From: Maricaulis virginensis
GTDB taxonomy: Bacteria; Pseudomonadota; Alphaproteobacteria; Caulobacterales; Maricaulaceae
Direction of reading: 5' to 3'
DNA: 64,000 bases
Assembly: GCF_027922185.1 (NCBI RefSeq)
Contig: NZ_BSFE01000004.1
Coordinates: forward strand, 248,001-312,000
In this document: positions 24,618-33,608 of the stretch, piece by piece
How positions within the stretch are numbered: the first letter of the stretch is position 1
Layout of the letters: each line of letters starts with the position of its first letter
The notes under the pieces: generated by a model
Seen by the model: the letters and a program-made list of their open reading frames with translations, nothing else
Told to the model about the DNA's origin: nothing
The model's database searches: none
Translations under genes and position numbers: made by a program

Positions 24618-26162
24618 TCACGCCGGGACGTGGGCTCCACCCGATGCTTGCGACGCATTGCCGGTGCGGCGCTTGCGCGGGCGCCGCGGCTTGCCGCCGG
24701 CCTCGCCGCGCGCCTGCTGACGCTCGCCGGAACGCTCCTGCGGCCGGCCCGGCTTGCGCTCACCGCGCGAGGCCTGGCCGGGACGCTCGCTGCGCGCCGC
24801 ACGATCACCGTGGAACGGTTTGTCATCAGCCTTCTGGCCTTCACCCGGCTGTCCCTCGCCGCGTTGTCCGTTGGGTTTGGGACCGCGAGGTTTCTGACCG
24901 CGGGGTTTCTGATCCCGGGCATTGTGGCCCTGGGCCCGCTGACCCTGACCTTGCCCCTGGCCCGGATTGTTGCGGTTGCGCGAGCGCTTCTTCTTCACCG
25001 GCTTGGTATTGCGGGCTTCAGCGAAGAAATCGGCTTCCTCGCCGACAATCGCCCGTTCGATCTCGACACCGGTGAGTTTTTCGATGTCGCACAGATATTC
25101 ATATTCGGACGGATCGCACAGCGAGACCGCAATACCGGTCTTGCCGGCACGGGCCGTGCGGCCGATCCGGTGAACATAGCTTTCCGGGATGTTCGGCAGC
25201 TCGTAGTTCACGACATGGGAGACATCGTCGACATCGATACCGCGTGCGGCGATGTCGGTGGCGACGAGGATCTTCACCTGGCCGGACTTGAAGCCGTCCA
25301 GCGCCTTCACGCGCTGGCCCTGGGTCTTGTCGCCGTGGATGGCGGCCGATTTGAGACCGTACTGGACGAGGCTCTTGTTGACCCGGTCGGCACCGCGCTT
25401 GGTGCGGGTGAAGACGATCGAGCGCTCGACGGACCGGTCCGACAGCAATGCCAGCAGCAGGTCGCGCTTGGAATCGCGCGGGGTCAGCACAACCGACTGT
25501 TCGATCCGCTCGATCGGGCGCGAGGCCGGAGCGACCGAGATCTGTTTGGGATCGGTCAGGAGGTCGTGCGCCAGCGCCTTGATCGGCTTGGGCATCGTCG
25601 CCGAGAGCAGCGCCGTCTGGCGGTCTTCGGGCAGGCGGGACACGATATCGCGGATCGCCGGGATGAAGCCGAGATCCAGCATCTGGTCGGCCTCGTCCAG
25701 CACCAGGGTGCGCACCTGCGACAGGCTCACCGCGCCGGAGCGCACGAGGTCGAGCAGGCGGCCCGGCGTGGCCACGACAACATCGACGCCGCGCGCCAGC
25801 ATTTTCACCTGCGGACCGATCTTCAGACCGCCCACGACCAGCACCGACGATACGCGCATGTGCTGGGCATAGCCGCGCAGGTTTTCGAGAATCTGTGCCG
25901 AGAGTTCGCGCGTCGGCGACAGGATCAGCGCCCGGCAGGTCTTCGGCGCCGGCCGCTTGTTGTCGGCACTGATGGAATGGAGGATGGGCAGCACGAAGGC
26001 CGCCGTCTTGCCGGTACCCGTCTGGGCAATACCGAGCACGTCACGCCCTTCGAGAAGGGCGGGAATCGCTTCGCGCTGGATCGGGGTCGGCTCGTTATAG
26101 CCGGCATCTTCAAGCGCGCGGAGAATGGGCTCGGCCAGGCCGAGTTCATTGAACTGTGTCAA
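24618..26162 (-). CDS. DEAD-box ATP-dependent RNA helicase, RhlE type
   Basis: This 514-residue RNA helicase has the Q motif region (FNELGLAEPILRALEDAGYN, PTPIQ), Walker A AQTGTGKT (residues 46-53), the DEAD box (VLDEADQMLDLGF), SAT and the C-terminal HRIGRTARAGKTG motif. The last 130 residues are a basic, Gln/Gly/Arg-rich disordered tail, common in RhlE-like helicases that act on ribosome assembly or RNA turnover. The only start available is TTG. It overlaps the end of a five-codon frame (ATG at 26174, MKDVF) whose stop overlaps the TTG. Confidence 0.93.
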   Translation of the reverse strand: MTQFNELGLAEPILRALEDAGYNEPTPIQREAIPALLEGRDVLGIAQTGTGKTAAFVLPILHSISADNKRPAPKTCRALILSPTRELSAQILENLRGYAQHMRVSSVLVVGGLKIGPQVKMLARGVDVVVATPGRLLDLVRSGAVSLSQVRTLVLDEADQMLDLGFIPAIRDIVSRLPEDRQTALLSATMPKPIKALAHDLLTDPKQISVAPASRPIERIEQSVVLTPRDSKRDLLLALLSDRSVERSIVFTRTKRGADRVNKSLVQYGLKSAAIHGDKTQGQRVKALDGFKSGQVKILVATDIAARGIDVDDVSHVVNYELPNIPESYVHRIGRTARAGKTGIAVSLCDPSEYEYLCDIEKLTGVEIERAIVGEEADFFAEARNTKPVKKKRSRNRNNPGQGQGQGQRAQGHNARDQKPRGQKPRGPKPNGQRGEGQPGEGQKADDKPFHGDRAARSERPGQASRGERKPGRPQERSGERQQARGEAGGKPRRPRKRRTGNASQASGGAHVPA

Positions 26163-26496
26163 AATACATCTTTCATGGGTCCGGAGCGCCGCCAGGGGCC
26201 GCGCGCACGAACAAACGGGTTTTCAGTGTGGAAGCCTGCGTAGATCAGCCGCCGTCTTGTCGGCGCCGGCCTGGCGCCAGGGTGGCAATGATCGATACGC
26301 GCCCGGCCCGGAACCGGGCCTTGAAAGGGCGGAAAGTCTCGCCAACGTCTGCAATGCAGCCTCAAGGGACCGACTACTCACCGCAGAACGTAGGCGCTCT
26401 TTTTCATGCTTCGGGCGGTTTGGCAAACGAAAACGGCCGCTCCGGGCAGGAGCGGCCGTTTTTCGATCCGTGCACCACCCCTTCTGACAAGGGAAA
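26163..26496 (-). other. Non-coding gap upstream of the helicase gene
   Basis: This 334-base stretch between the helicase and tRNA-Asp contains no convincing gene. On the minus strand it holds the tRNA terminator, a perfect 16-base palindrome (GGCCCGGTTCCGGGCC, around 26307-26322), a nine-codon open frame near 26408 (MKKSAYVLR) without clear support, and the five-codon frame overlapping the helicase start. It may be a structured 5' leader for the helicase; cold-shock-type leaders occur upstream of DEAD-box genes, but this is inference. Confidence 0.4.
26431..26463 (-). terminator. Rho-independent terminator after tRNA-Asp
   Basis: A 13-bp perfect stem (AAACGGCCGCTCC with GGAGCGGCCGTTT) with a five-base loop lies 34 bases past the end of tRNA-Asp. 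It has T-runs on both strands, so it could work in either direction. Given the minus-strand tRNA immediately upstream, it most likely ends that transcript. Confidence 0.8.
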
Positions 26497-26573
<77 letters not shown>

Positions 26574-26671
26574 TTGAGCGGCTCGCCGAAGCGAGGTGCG
26601 TTGTTTATGAGCAGACCGCGGTCCGGTCAAGCGGCCAATGCAAGCGATCTGCACATAATGCAGCACCTTGT

Positions 26672-27976
26672 TCAGCCGGCCCCAAAATGATGTTCCGCCC
26701 AGGCGCGTGTCACCGCGACAGTCGTGCGGATCAGATGCTCCAGATCTTCCTGCGAGATCACGTAAGGCGGCATGAGATAGACGATATTTCCAAACGGCCG
26801 CACCCAGACGCCCGCCTCGACAAAGCCCGATTTCAGCGCGTCGAGCTCCGGCAGTCCGGGCATTTCGATCACCCCGATCGCGCCCTGCCAGCGCACATCC
26901 ACGACGCCGGGAATATCGCGCGCCGGCGGCAAGAGCCGGGCATAGGCGGCCTCAATCTGCGCCACCTGGTCCAGCCGCGGTTCGCGCTCGAACAGGTCGA
27001 GCGAGGCATTCGCCGCCGCACAGGCCGCCGGATTGCCCATATAGGTCGGCCCGTGCATCAGCGCGGCCGAGGCTTCATCGCGCCAGAAATGCTCGAACAT
27101 GCCGCGCGAGGCGATCGCCGCCGCCAGCGGCAGCGTGCCGCCGGTGAGCGCTTTGGAGACCGTCATCACATCCGGGACGATACCGGCCTTCTCGCAGGCG
27201 AACATTGTGCCCAGCCGGCCAAAGCCGGTCATGATCTCGTCGACGATCAGCGGCAGACCGCGCGCATCGCAGGCGGCACGGATCGTGCGCAGGGTTTCCG
27301 GGGAAAAGAATCGCATCCCGCCCGCACCCTGTACCAGCGGTTCGGTCACCACGCCGGCAATCTCGTGGGCATGCGCATCGAGCAGCGCCTCGAATCGCGC
27401 CGTGCTTTCGGAATCCTGCGGCAGATCGGCAACGATCTGCTGCGGCAGGGAGCCGGCAAACAGGGCGTGCATCCCCTCTTCCGGATCGCATACCGACATG
27501 GTGGCAATGGTGTCGCCATGATAGCCGCCGCGGAAGCACACGAAGCGCGTGCGGCCGTGGACACCGCGATTGATCCAGGATTGCACCGCCATCTTCATCG
27601 CGATCTCGACCGAGACCGAGCCCGACTCGCAGAAGAAGACATGGTCGAGATCGCCCGGCGCCAGGGCTGCCAGGCGCGCCGCCAGCCGTTCGGCGGGCGC
27701 ATGCGTCAGCCCGCCCAGCATGACATGGGACAGGCGCTCGACCTGATCGCAAATCGCGCCGACAATATGCGGGTGGCTGTAGCCGTGTACGGTGGTCCAC
27801 CAGGAGGAGACGCCGTCGATCAGGCTGCGGCCATCGGCGAGGTTCAGCCGCACGCCCCCGGCCGACACGACCGGCAGGGCCGGCTGAGCGGTCTTCATCT
27901 GGGTGTAGGGCCGCCAGAGATGTCGCCCTTCGGGCTTGAACCCGCCGGGCAACGCAGTTTTCAATGTGTTGGACAT
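26672..27976 (-). CDS. bioA: Adenosylmethionine-8-amino-7-oxononanoate aminotransferase
   Basis: This biotin-synthesis enzyme is a PLP-dependent aminotransferase that converts 8-amino-7-oxononanoate to 7,8-diaminononanoate using S-adenosylmethionine as amino donor. It has 434 residues. BioA-specific features are visible: HLWRPYTQM near the N-terminus, DGVSSWWTTVHGY, RGGYHGDTIATMSV, LIVDEIMTGFGR, and the PLP lysine in TVSKALTGGTLPLAA. It is divergent from bioF-bioD, with 46 bp between the start codons. bioB and bioC are not in the window. Confidence 0.96.
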   Translation of the reverse strand: MSNTLKTALPGGFKPEGRHLWRPYTQMKTAQPALPVVSAGGVRLNLADGRSLIDGVSSWWTTVHGYSHPHIVGAICDQVERLSHVMLGGLTHAPAERLAARLAALAPGDLDHVFFCESGSVSVEIAMKMAVQSWINRGVHGRTRFVCFRGGYHGDTIATMSVCDPEEGMHALFAGSLPQQIVADLPQDSESTARFEALLDAHAHEIAGVVTEPLVQGAGGMRFFSPETLRTIRAACDARGLPLIVDEIMTGFGRLGTMFACEKAGIVPDVMTVSKALTGGTLPLAAAIASRGMFEHFWRDEASAALMHGPTYMGNPAACAAANASLDLFEREPRLDQVAQIEAAYARLLPPARDIPGVVDVRWQGAIGVIEMPGLPELDALKSGFVEAGVWVRPFGNIVYLMPPYVISQEDLEHLIRTTVAVTRAWAEHHFGAG

Positions 27977-28022
27977 GACGGGCGGGCTTTAGCAGGCCTC
28001 TCACCCGAACGACAGGCTTGAT

Positions 28023-29201
28023 ATGACTTCCGCAGCCGCCTCACTCGAGCGCTTCGCCGCCGGCAAGCTCTCCGCGCTGGATCGCAAATCCCTCCGCCGC
28101 CGGACGGTGGAGACGCGCCATCGCGACGCGGTCCATGTCGAGCGCGACGGGCGGTCTCTGATCAATGTCTGCTCGAACGATTATCTCGGCCTGGCGCATC
28201 ACCCCAAGGTGATCGAGGCCGCCCGCGCGGCGACGGCCGAATGGGGCGCCGGCTCCGGGGCCTCGCGCCTGGTGACCGGCGGCCACCCGCTCCTCTTCCA
28301 GCTGGAACGGCGCCTCGCGGCCTTCAAGGGCACCGAGGACTGCATCGTCTTCGGTTCGGGCTATCTGGCCAATCTGGCCATCACGCCGGCACTGGCGGGA
28401 CCGGACGATCTCGTCCTGATCGACAGCCTCGCCCATGCCTGCCTGCATGCCGGTGCACGCCTGTCCCGGGCCCGTGTCGAGGTTTTCCGCCACAACGACA
28501 TGGACCAGCTGCGCGGCCTGCTGGCCGAACATCGCGGCGAGGCCCGCCACGCCATGATCCTCACCGATGGCGTGTTTTCCATGGACGGCGATTTCGCGCC
28601 CCTGCCGGAGATCCTGGCCCTGGGCGAGGAATTCGACGCCTGGACGCTGGTCGACGATGCGCACGGGATCGGCACGGTCGGCGGCGGACGCGGTTCGGCC
28701 CATGCCTTCGCGCCGCCGGCCGCTGCACCGCTGCAGATGGGCACGCTGTCCAAGGCGCTGGGAAGCTATGGCGGCTATCTGTGTGCGTCGGAACGCGTGT
28801 GCGAGCTTCTTCGCTCGCGGGCCCGCCCGCTGGTCTTCACCACCGCCCTGCCCCCGGCCAGCGCCGCGGCAGCGCTCGCAGCACTCGATCTCGTCGCGGC
28901 CGATCCCGCGCTGTGCGAACGCCCGCTCGAACTGGCACGGCGCTTTGCCGGCAAGCTGGGCCTTTCCAGACCCGTCTCGCCGGTCGTGCCGGTAATCCTG
29001 GGCAGCGAGACCGCCGCACTCGCCGCCTCGGCCGCCCTGGAGGCCGAGGGTTTTCTGGTGACCGCCATCCGTCCGCCGACCGTGCCGCCGGGAACGGCAC
29101 GCCTGCGCTTCACCTTCTCCGCCGCACACGAGACCGCCGATATCGACCGGCTCGCCGCCGCGCTGAAATCCATCCTGCAACAGACGGAGGCCGCCGAGTA
29201 A
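28023..29201 (+). CDS. bioF: 8-amino-7-oxononanoate synthase
   Basis: This PLP-dependent alpha-oxoamine synthase condenses pimeloyl-ACP (or CoA) with alanine in biotin synthesis. It has 392 residues. Family motifs are present: NVCSNDYLGLAHHP, GSGASRLVTGGHPL, DGVFSMDGDFAPLPEIL, DDAHGIGTVGGGRG and the PLP lysine in MGTLSKALGSYGGY. The related enzyme Kbl is less likely given the adjacent bioD and bioA. The stop codon overlaps the bioD start by one base. Confidence 0.94.
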   Translation: MTSAAASLERFAAGKLSALDRKSLRRRTVETRHRDAVHVERDGRSLINVCSNDYLGLAHHPKVIEAARAATAEWGAGSGASRLVTGGHPLLFQLERRLAAFKGTEDCIVFGSGYLANLAITPALAGPDDLVLIDSLAHACLHAGARLSRARVEVFRHNDMDQLRGLLAEHRGEARHAMILTDGVFSMDGDFAPLPEILALGEEFDAWTLVDDAHGIGTVGGGRGSAHAFAPPAAAPLQMGTLSKALGSYGGYLCASERVCELLRSRARPLVFTTALPPASAAAALAALDLVAADPALCERPLELARRFAGKLGLSRPVSPVVPVILGSETAALAASAALEAEGFLVTAIRPPTVPPGTARLRFTFSAAHETADIDRLAAALKSILQQTEAAE

Positions 29202-29860
29202 TGCGCCCCATTTTCGTGACGGGGACCGGCACCGACGTCGGCAAGACCCACATCCTCTGTGCCATGCTGGAGGCTCACCGCCGGGCCGGTGGAAAAGCGC
29301 GTGTGCTCAAACCGGTGATCTCCGGCTTCGATCCCGCGCAACTCAATGCGACAGATACGATACGCCTGATGCGCGCCAACGGGGCCGAATTGACGGGCGA
29401 AGGGGTGCAATCCGTATCCCCCTGGCGCTTCAAGGCCCCGCTCTCGCCCGACATGGCTGCCCGGCAGGAAAACCGCGAACTCGCGATCGACGCCGTGCTG
29501 CACTGGTGCCTCGACCAGATCGATCCCGGCATGCCGACCATCGTGGAAGGCGCCGGCGGCGTGATGTCACCGCTCACGGCAGACGGGCTCAATCTCGACC
29601 TGATCCGCGATCTCGATGCCCGGCCGATCCTCGTGGCGGGGGCCTATCTCGGCGCGATCTCGCACACGCTGACAGCGCTGCGTGTCCTGGATGCCCGCTG
29701 CACCGTGATCGTCAATGATTTCAACGCCGAACCCGTCCCGGCCCGCGACGTTGCCCGGACTATCCAGCGCTTTGCACCGCGGGCCGATGTGCGCATCTTC
29801 TCCGGCGATGCAAGCGGTCTTGTCGACCTTTTCGCCCAGCCGGAACCGGCGGCAAGCTGA
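29201..29860 (+). CDS. bioD: ATP-dependent dethiobiotin synthetase
   Basis: This 219-residue enzyme closes the ureido ring of dethiobiotin from diaminononanoate, CO2 and ATP. The P-loop FVTGTGTDVGKTHI is at residues 4-17, LKPVISGFDP follows, and IVEGAGGVMSPL is the conserved region near the active site. The ATG shares its first base with the bioF stop (TAATG), and GGAGG lies 10 bases before it. It ends three bases from the stop of the convergent peptidase gene, leaving no room for a separate terminator. Confidence 0.94.
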   Translation: MRPIFVTGTGTDVGKTHILCAMLEAHRRAGGKARVLKPVISGFDPAQLNATDTIRLMRANGAELTGEGVQSVSPWRFKAPLSPDMAARQENRELAIDAVLHWCLDQIDPGMPTIVEGAGGVMSPLTADGLNLDLIRDLDARPILVAGAYLGAISHTLTALRVLDARCTVIVNDFNAEPVPARDVARTIQRFAPRADVRIFSGDASGLVDLFAQPEPAAS

Positions 29861-29863
29861 TCC

Positions 29864-30832
29864 TCAGCGGCCCCAACGCGCGCGAAAGCCGCGCTCGTCG
29901 ACATGGACGAAGGCGCCATGCCGGGTATTGGGCCCGTATTCGCCCAGACCGCCGGCCAGCCAGCTCTCATGGCCGGCGCCCGACATTTCCTCGACGAGAT
30001 CGTAGAGCGCCGCCGCGTCGGCGCGGTCGTGACGCCCGTCGCCATTGAGGTCATCCATCACGCCATCGCCATCGGTGTCGATGAAGATGTCGGCGGCGCC
30101 ACCATAGATGTGGCGGGAATAGCTGCCATTGCCCAGGCCGGCATTATAGTCCGGCGTGCGATAGCCGCTCATGACGGCGAAACTGTCGGTGCGCCAGCCG
30201 CGGGCATTGGCCGCTTCCAGGATCTGCTCCAGCTTGAGCACGAGGCGCTCGGAAACGACGAGATAGGCCGGTCCATCCCCGCCCTCCTGCTTGCACAGGA
30301 ACTGACCGAGACGGAAGTGCGGCGACAGGGGCAACGCCTCGATGCCGGGAGAGACCTCGACGAAATATTCCGGCGCCCGGTAGGTTTCCAGGCCGAGATA
30401 GGGTTCGTCCGGATAGCGGCCGAGGCGATAGCCGTTGATCTCGGAATCGCCGGTGTTACGGGCGCGCATGACGACGAGATGCAGGCTCATCTGCGCGCCG
30501 TCTTCGGCGGTCAGCGTCATGCGGTGATGACCGGGGGTGTCCGGCGCAGACCATTCGAGCGTCATCGACGAGGTCTCGCCCTCCCAGGCAACCGGCTCGC
30601 TGGCCGTCAGCGACAAAGTCTCGCCGGGACGCAGAAAGAGCGTGAACTCGCGATAGTCGATGCCGAACCCGCCGGGCGTGGTCACCGTGAAGCCGGTGCG
30701 GCCGGGATCGAACCTCCTATCGAGACTTTCCACCCGGATCGGGGCGGAAGCGGCAGCAAGCTCCGTGGAGAACTCACGGCTGGTCCCGCTGGGAATTGCG
30801 GCAGCTGCCGCTAACAGGAACGTGGTGAACAC
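29864..30832 (-). CDS. Secreted M15-like (D,D-carboxypeptidase fold) peptidase with EF-hand-like insertion
   Basis: This 322-residue protein has a short signal peptide (MFTTFLLAAAAAIPSG), a beta-rich N-terminal region and a C-terminal M15-type zinc peptidase domain. Metal-site candidates are His241 (SRHIYGGAAD), Asp248 and His310 (GAFVHVD); the SGYRTPDYN segment is also typical. Between the metal ligands, residues 252-272 form two Asp/Gly-rich calcium-loop-like units (DTDGDGVMDD, LNGDGRHDRAD). It starts with GTG and its GGAG lies at the end of the L,D-transpeptidase gene, so the two are coupled. A role in trimming peptidoglycan peptides in the periplasm is inferred. Confidence 0.85.
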   Translation of the reverse strand: MFTTFLLAAAAAIPSGTSREFSTELAAASAPIRVESLDRRFDPGRTGFTVTTPGGFGIDYREFTLFLRPGETLSLTASEPVAWEGETSSMTLEWSAPDTPGHHRMTLTAEDGAQMSLHLVVMRARNTGDSEINGYRLGRYPDEPYLGLETYRAPEYFVEVSPGIEALPLSPHFRLGQFLCKQEGGDGPAYLVVSERLVLKLEQILEAANARGWRTDSFAVMSGYRTPDYNAGLGNGSYSRHIYGGAADIFIDTDGDGVMDDLNGDGRHDRADAAALYDLVEEMSGAGHESWLAGGLGEYGPNTRHGAFVHVDERGFRARWGR

Positions 30833-30835
30833 GCA

Positions 30836-32401
30836 CTACTCCGACACTGTCGAACCTGCTCCCTCAAGTTCGTCGATGATGATCCCGTCCCTGTTATATA
30901 GGTCGTCGAGAAAGCGGACGCCAAGAGAGCCCTCGGGTACCACCGTCCGGTAGACCACCTCGACCGGGATCCCTTCAGAGAGATCGACGCGGGTTTCCAC
31001 ACCGCCGGCCAGCACCCGGTCGATCCGCTCGGGCGGCCAGTCAGGCAGCCCCTCGGAGACCCAGCGCGCCAGGTCGACCGGCCGGTCGACGCGCATGCAG
31101 CCGGAGGAAAATGCCCGCCGGTCCTCCTCGAACAATTGCCGGGTCGGCGTGTCGTGCAGGTAGGTGTTGTATGGATTTGGAAAGATGAACTTGACCTGTC
31201 CCAGCGCGTTCTGCGGTCCCGGCGCCTGACGCAGCCGATAGGGGAAAGCGCTGGCGGGCACCGTATTCCAGTCGATTTCGCCGGGATCGACCAGGTTGCC
31301 CTCGCTGTCGAGCACCTGAAAGCCCAGGCGCTGCACCATGTCCGGATCGCGCCGAAAGGCCGGCAATTCGTCGCGGACTGCCAGGCTGTGCGGCGTCTCC
31401 CACCAGGGGTTGAGAATGAAATAGGCGAGTTGGGCAGAGAAGACCGGCGTCGGCCGCGAGCGCCGGCCGACAATCAGTCTGTGGCGTTGCTCGACCTCTC
31501 CCCCGGACCAGGCTTCCAGCACGAAGTCGGGAATATTGACGCGCAGGAGCCGCCCCTCCGGCGATCCGCCCTGCCAGCGCAGGCGCTCGAGATTCGCCGC
31601 GATCTGCCACACCCGGTGTTCCGAAGGCACATTCAACCACTCGATCGTCTCGGCCCCGGCCACACCGTCGCCATCGAGATGGGCACGCTCTTGCAGGCGC
31701 AGCACGGCCGCCGCCATCTCGTCATCGAACAGGTCGCGCTCGGTCTCGGGCACGAGCCGGAAGACTTCACCCGTCGCTTGCAGCCGTGCCCGCAATTGCG
31801 CCACCCGGGGCGAACGGTCACCGGGGTGCAGCGCCGCGCCGGGCTCGATCCGCGGCCAGGCTCCCTTGGCGTTCACCGCACGATAATCTGCCAGAGCCGT
31901 ACGCAGCCGCGCATAACCGTCATCCCGGGGCGCCAGCGCTTCAAGGCTTTCCGGCACCCGATCATTCTCGAGCGCACTGGCGAGATAGGTGGCAAGGTCC
32001 AGATCGCGCCGCGGCGCGGACCAGCCCCGCTCGACCGTCTGCGGATCCAGCCGGCCGCGCAGCAAATCATGGGCAAGGTCGAGATAGGCGCGGGTGGCGA
32101 TTTCATCGAGCCGCCGGTCCGAGCGGCGCGGATTGGCCGCTTCGAGCAGATCGAGACCGTAACTGGCCGGATCCAGACCGTGCGAGCCGGCATCACGCAC
32201 AGCCTCCAGGAGGGCCTGGAAATGCTTGCGCCTGCGCCACCCCGTCCAGGCCGGCGCATTGTCACGCCCATCGTAGAGGCGCTCGAAGACGTTGCAGGAA
32301 AGGCAGACACTGCTCACCGCCGGCGAAGGCGCCGGGGCGAGATCGTCCCCGGACGCACCGCAGATCGAATTCGCCAGGAACAGGGCCAGAATCAGTTTCA
32401 C
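30836..32401 (-). CDS. L,D-transpeptidase (YkuD domain, YcbB/LdtD-like)
   Basis: This 521-residue exported enzyme probably forms 3-3 cross-links in peptidoglycan. A signal peptide (MKLILALFLANSICG) is followed by a helical scaffold region, a peptidoglycan-binding unit around residues 190-260 (LHPGDRSPRVAQLRARL, LQERAHLDGDGVAG) and the YkuD catalytic domain. The catalytic motif is HDTPT followed by SSGCMRV with Cys435. The order matches the large YcbB type. The start is GTG; no ATG is close. It precedes the M15 peptidase by three bases, so cross-linking and trimming activities are made together. Confidence 0.92.
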   Translation of the reverse strand: MKLILALFLANSICGASGDDLAPAPSPAVSSVCLSCNVFERLYDGRDNAPAWTGWRRRKHFQALLEAVRDAGSHGLDPASYGLDLLEAANPRRSDRRLDEIATRAYLDLAHDLLRGRLDPQTVERGWSAPRRDLDLATYLASALENDRVPESLEALAPRDDGYARLRTALADYRAVNAKGAWPRIEPGAALHPGDRSPRVAQLRARLQATGEVFRLVPETERDLFDDEMAAAVLRLQERAHLDGDGVAGAETIEWLNVPSEHRVWQIAANLERLRWQGGSPEGRLLRVNIPDFVLEAWSGGEVEQRHRLIVGRRSRPTPVFSAQLAYFILNPWWETPHSLAVRDELPAFRRDPDMVQRLGFQVLDSEGNLVDPGEIDWNTVPASAFPYRLRQAPGPQNALGQVKFIFPNPYNTYLHDTPTRQLFEEDRRAFSSGCMRVDRPVDLARWVSEGLPDWPPERIDRVLAGGVETRVDLSEGIPVEVVYRTVVPEGSLGVRFLDDLYNRDGIIIDELEGAGSTVSE

Positions 32402-32586
32402 GATCGCTCACTCAAGCTAGTCGGCCGGCCGGCCCGGCAGGATCTGGTCTCACGCGATGGTGCGCTGTGAGTTGAGGTGGATCAAGGATGGTGTGATAAG
32501 GCCTGTCGTTCGCCCAAGAGAGCGTGGCGGAGATGGAACGGGCACCTGCCGCATACGATCCGTCACGCCAGGACTCGGGGACACCG

Positions 32587-32641
32587 CTTCGCCCCGAATG
32601 CGCGCTGCGGGCGGTTTGGCCCCGAGGCCCGCAGGGCAAAG
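32587..32641. repeat. Dispersed 55-bp palindromic repeat, copy A
   Basis: This block begins CTTCGCCCCGAATGCGCGCT and carries nested inverted arms (CTTCGCCC with GGGCaAAG, CTGCGGG with CCCGCAG). A closely related 55-bp block is at 41676-41730. Copy A begins three bases beyond the 3' end of tRNA-Val. It is REP-like. Confidence 0.75.
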
Positions 32642-32643
32642 AA

Positions 32644-32719
32644 TGGTGGGCGGTGAGGGGTTCGAACCCCCGACCTACTGGGTGTAAACCAGTCGCTCTC
32701 CCAGCTGAGCTAACCGCCC
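32644..32719 (-). tRNA. tRNA-Val (anticodon TAC)
   Basis: The reverse strand reads GGGCGGTTAGCTCAGCTGGG, with acceptor stem GGGCGGT/ACCGCCC, anticodon loop TTTACAC (anticodon TAC) and T-arm GGGGGTTCGAACCCC. The length is 76 bases including the encoded CCA. A palindromic repeat follows directly at its 3' side. Confidence 0.97.
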
Positions 32720-32774
32720 GGTCCAAGATGAGCCGCGCTTTTAATCCGGGGCGGTGCCTCGAGGCAAGCGCGCG

Positions 32775-33425
32775 CTACTTCTGCGCCGCAGCATCGCGGA
32801 TCAGCGCGCCGATCATCATCGAGGCCTGTTCCAGGGCTTCGGCAACCGGATCCTCCAGCGCCGCATTGGGCAGCGTCATGGTGACAATGCCGTGCACCGA
32901 CGCCCACAGCGTTCGCGCAGCACGCCGGCGAAAGTCCGGGTCCTCGAACCCCCTGCCCGCCTCCAGCACACCTTCCACGATCCCGAACAGGGCGTCCTCG
33001 GTCTCGGTATAGGCTTTCGGTGCAGCGCCGGACTGGCGGCGATTGAAGGACAGGAGCGCCATCCAGCGCGCATTCTGGGTCACGACAAACTCGATATAGG
33101 CGCGCGCCAGCACGAGGGCGCGCTCGAATACCGCTTCCGGCGGCAGTCCGGACGCCTCCAATGCCGAGCTGTGATGGATCTCGATATCGCGATAGGTGCG
33201 CAGGTTGAGCTCGCGGATCAGGTCGTCGATATCGCCGAACAGCTTGTAGATCGATCCGACGGACAGGCCTGCCCGCGCCGCAATCGTGCGCGCCTGCATG
33301 CCCTTCAGCCCCTGCTCGGCGAGCAGCTCTCCCGCCGTCAGCAGCGCCTGTTCCCGGACTTCCGGCGTCAGGCCGGGCCGCCCCCGGGGACGCGGCCGGG
33401 TCGGTGTCGCCTGTTGTGTATCCAT
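32775..33425 (-). CDS. TetR/AcrR family transcriptional regulator
   Basis: This 216-residue regulator has an N-terminal TetR helix-turn-helix (residues about 20-70, with TIAARAGLSVGSIYKLFGD as the recognition region) after a Pro/Arg-rich start (TPTRPRPRGRPGLTPEVREQ). The rest is a helical ligand-binding domain with ASVHGIVTM, typical of a common TetR C-terminal family. The ATG at 33425 is preferred over a GTG two codons upstream, with GGAAG about 6 bases before it. No obvious target gene is divergent from it, so its regulon is unknown. Confidence 0.9.
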   Translation of the reverse strand: MDTQQATPTRPRPRGRPGLTPEVREQALLTAGELLAEQGLKGMQARTIAARAGLSVGSIYKLFGDIDDLIRELNLRTYRDIEIHHSSALEASGLPPEAVFERALVLARAYIEFVVTQNARWMALLSFNRRQSGAAPKAYTETEDALFGIVEGVLEAGRGFEDPDFRRRAARTLWASVHGIVTMTLPNAALEDPVAEALEQASMMIGALIRDAAAQK

Positions 33426-33561
33426 ACGCACTTCCCGCTCGAACCGTCAGCCGGCCATGCCGTGCGTAAGCTTGGCACAGGCCGACATCATCCGGTCCAT
33501 GATGGAGGTCATTCGTCTACAGACCATTGAATTCAGCCTGGTGGCAAAATTCAACCGGTTT

Positions 33562-33592
33562 TGCCGCTGCTGCCGGATGTGCAGCAGCGGCA
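33562..33592. other. Perfect stem-loop downstream of pheA
   Basis: A 12-bp perfect inverted repeat (TGCCGCTGCTGC with GCAGCAGCGGCA, seven-base loop) lies 17 bases beyond the pheA stop. There is no T-run right after it on either strand, so a standard terminator is not supported. It may stabilise the 3' end of the pheA transcript. Confidence 0.5.
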
Positions 33593-33608
33593 TTCATGGC
33601 CCGTGTCG

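Noticed and set aside
27977..28022. A BirA-type operator between bioA and bioF
   Set aside because: The 46-base gap shows no inverted repeat resembling a biotin operator.
33562..33592. Terminator call for the perfect stem-loop after pheA
   Set aside because: No T-run follows on either strand, so it is listed only as a stem-loop.
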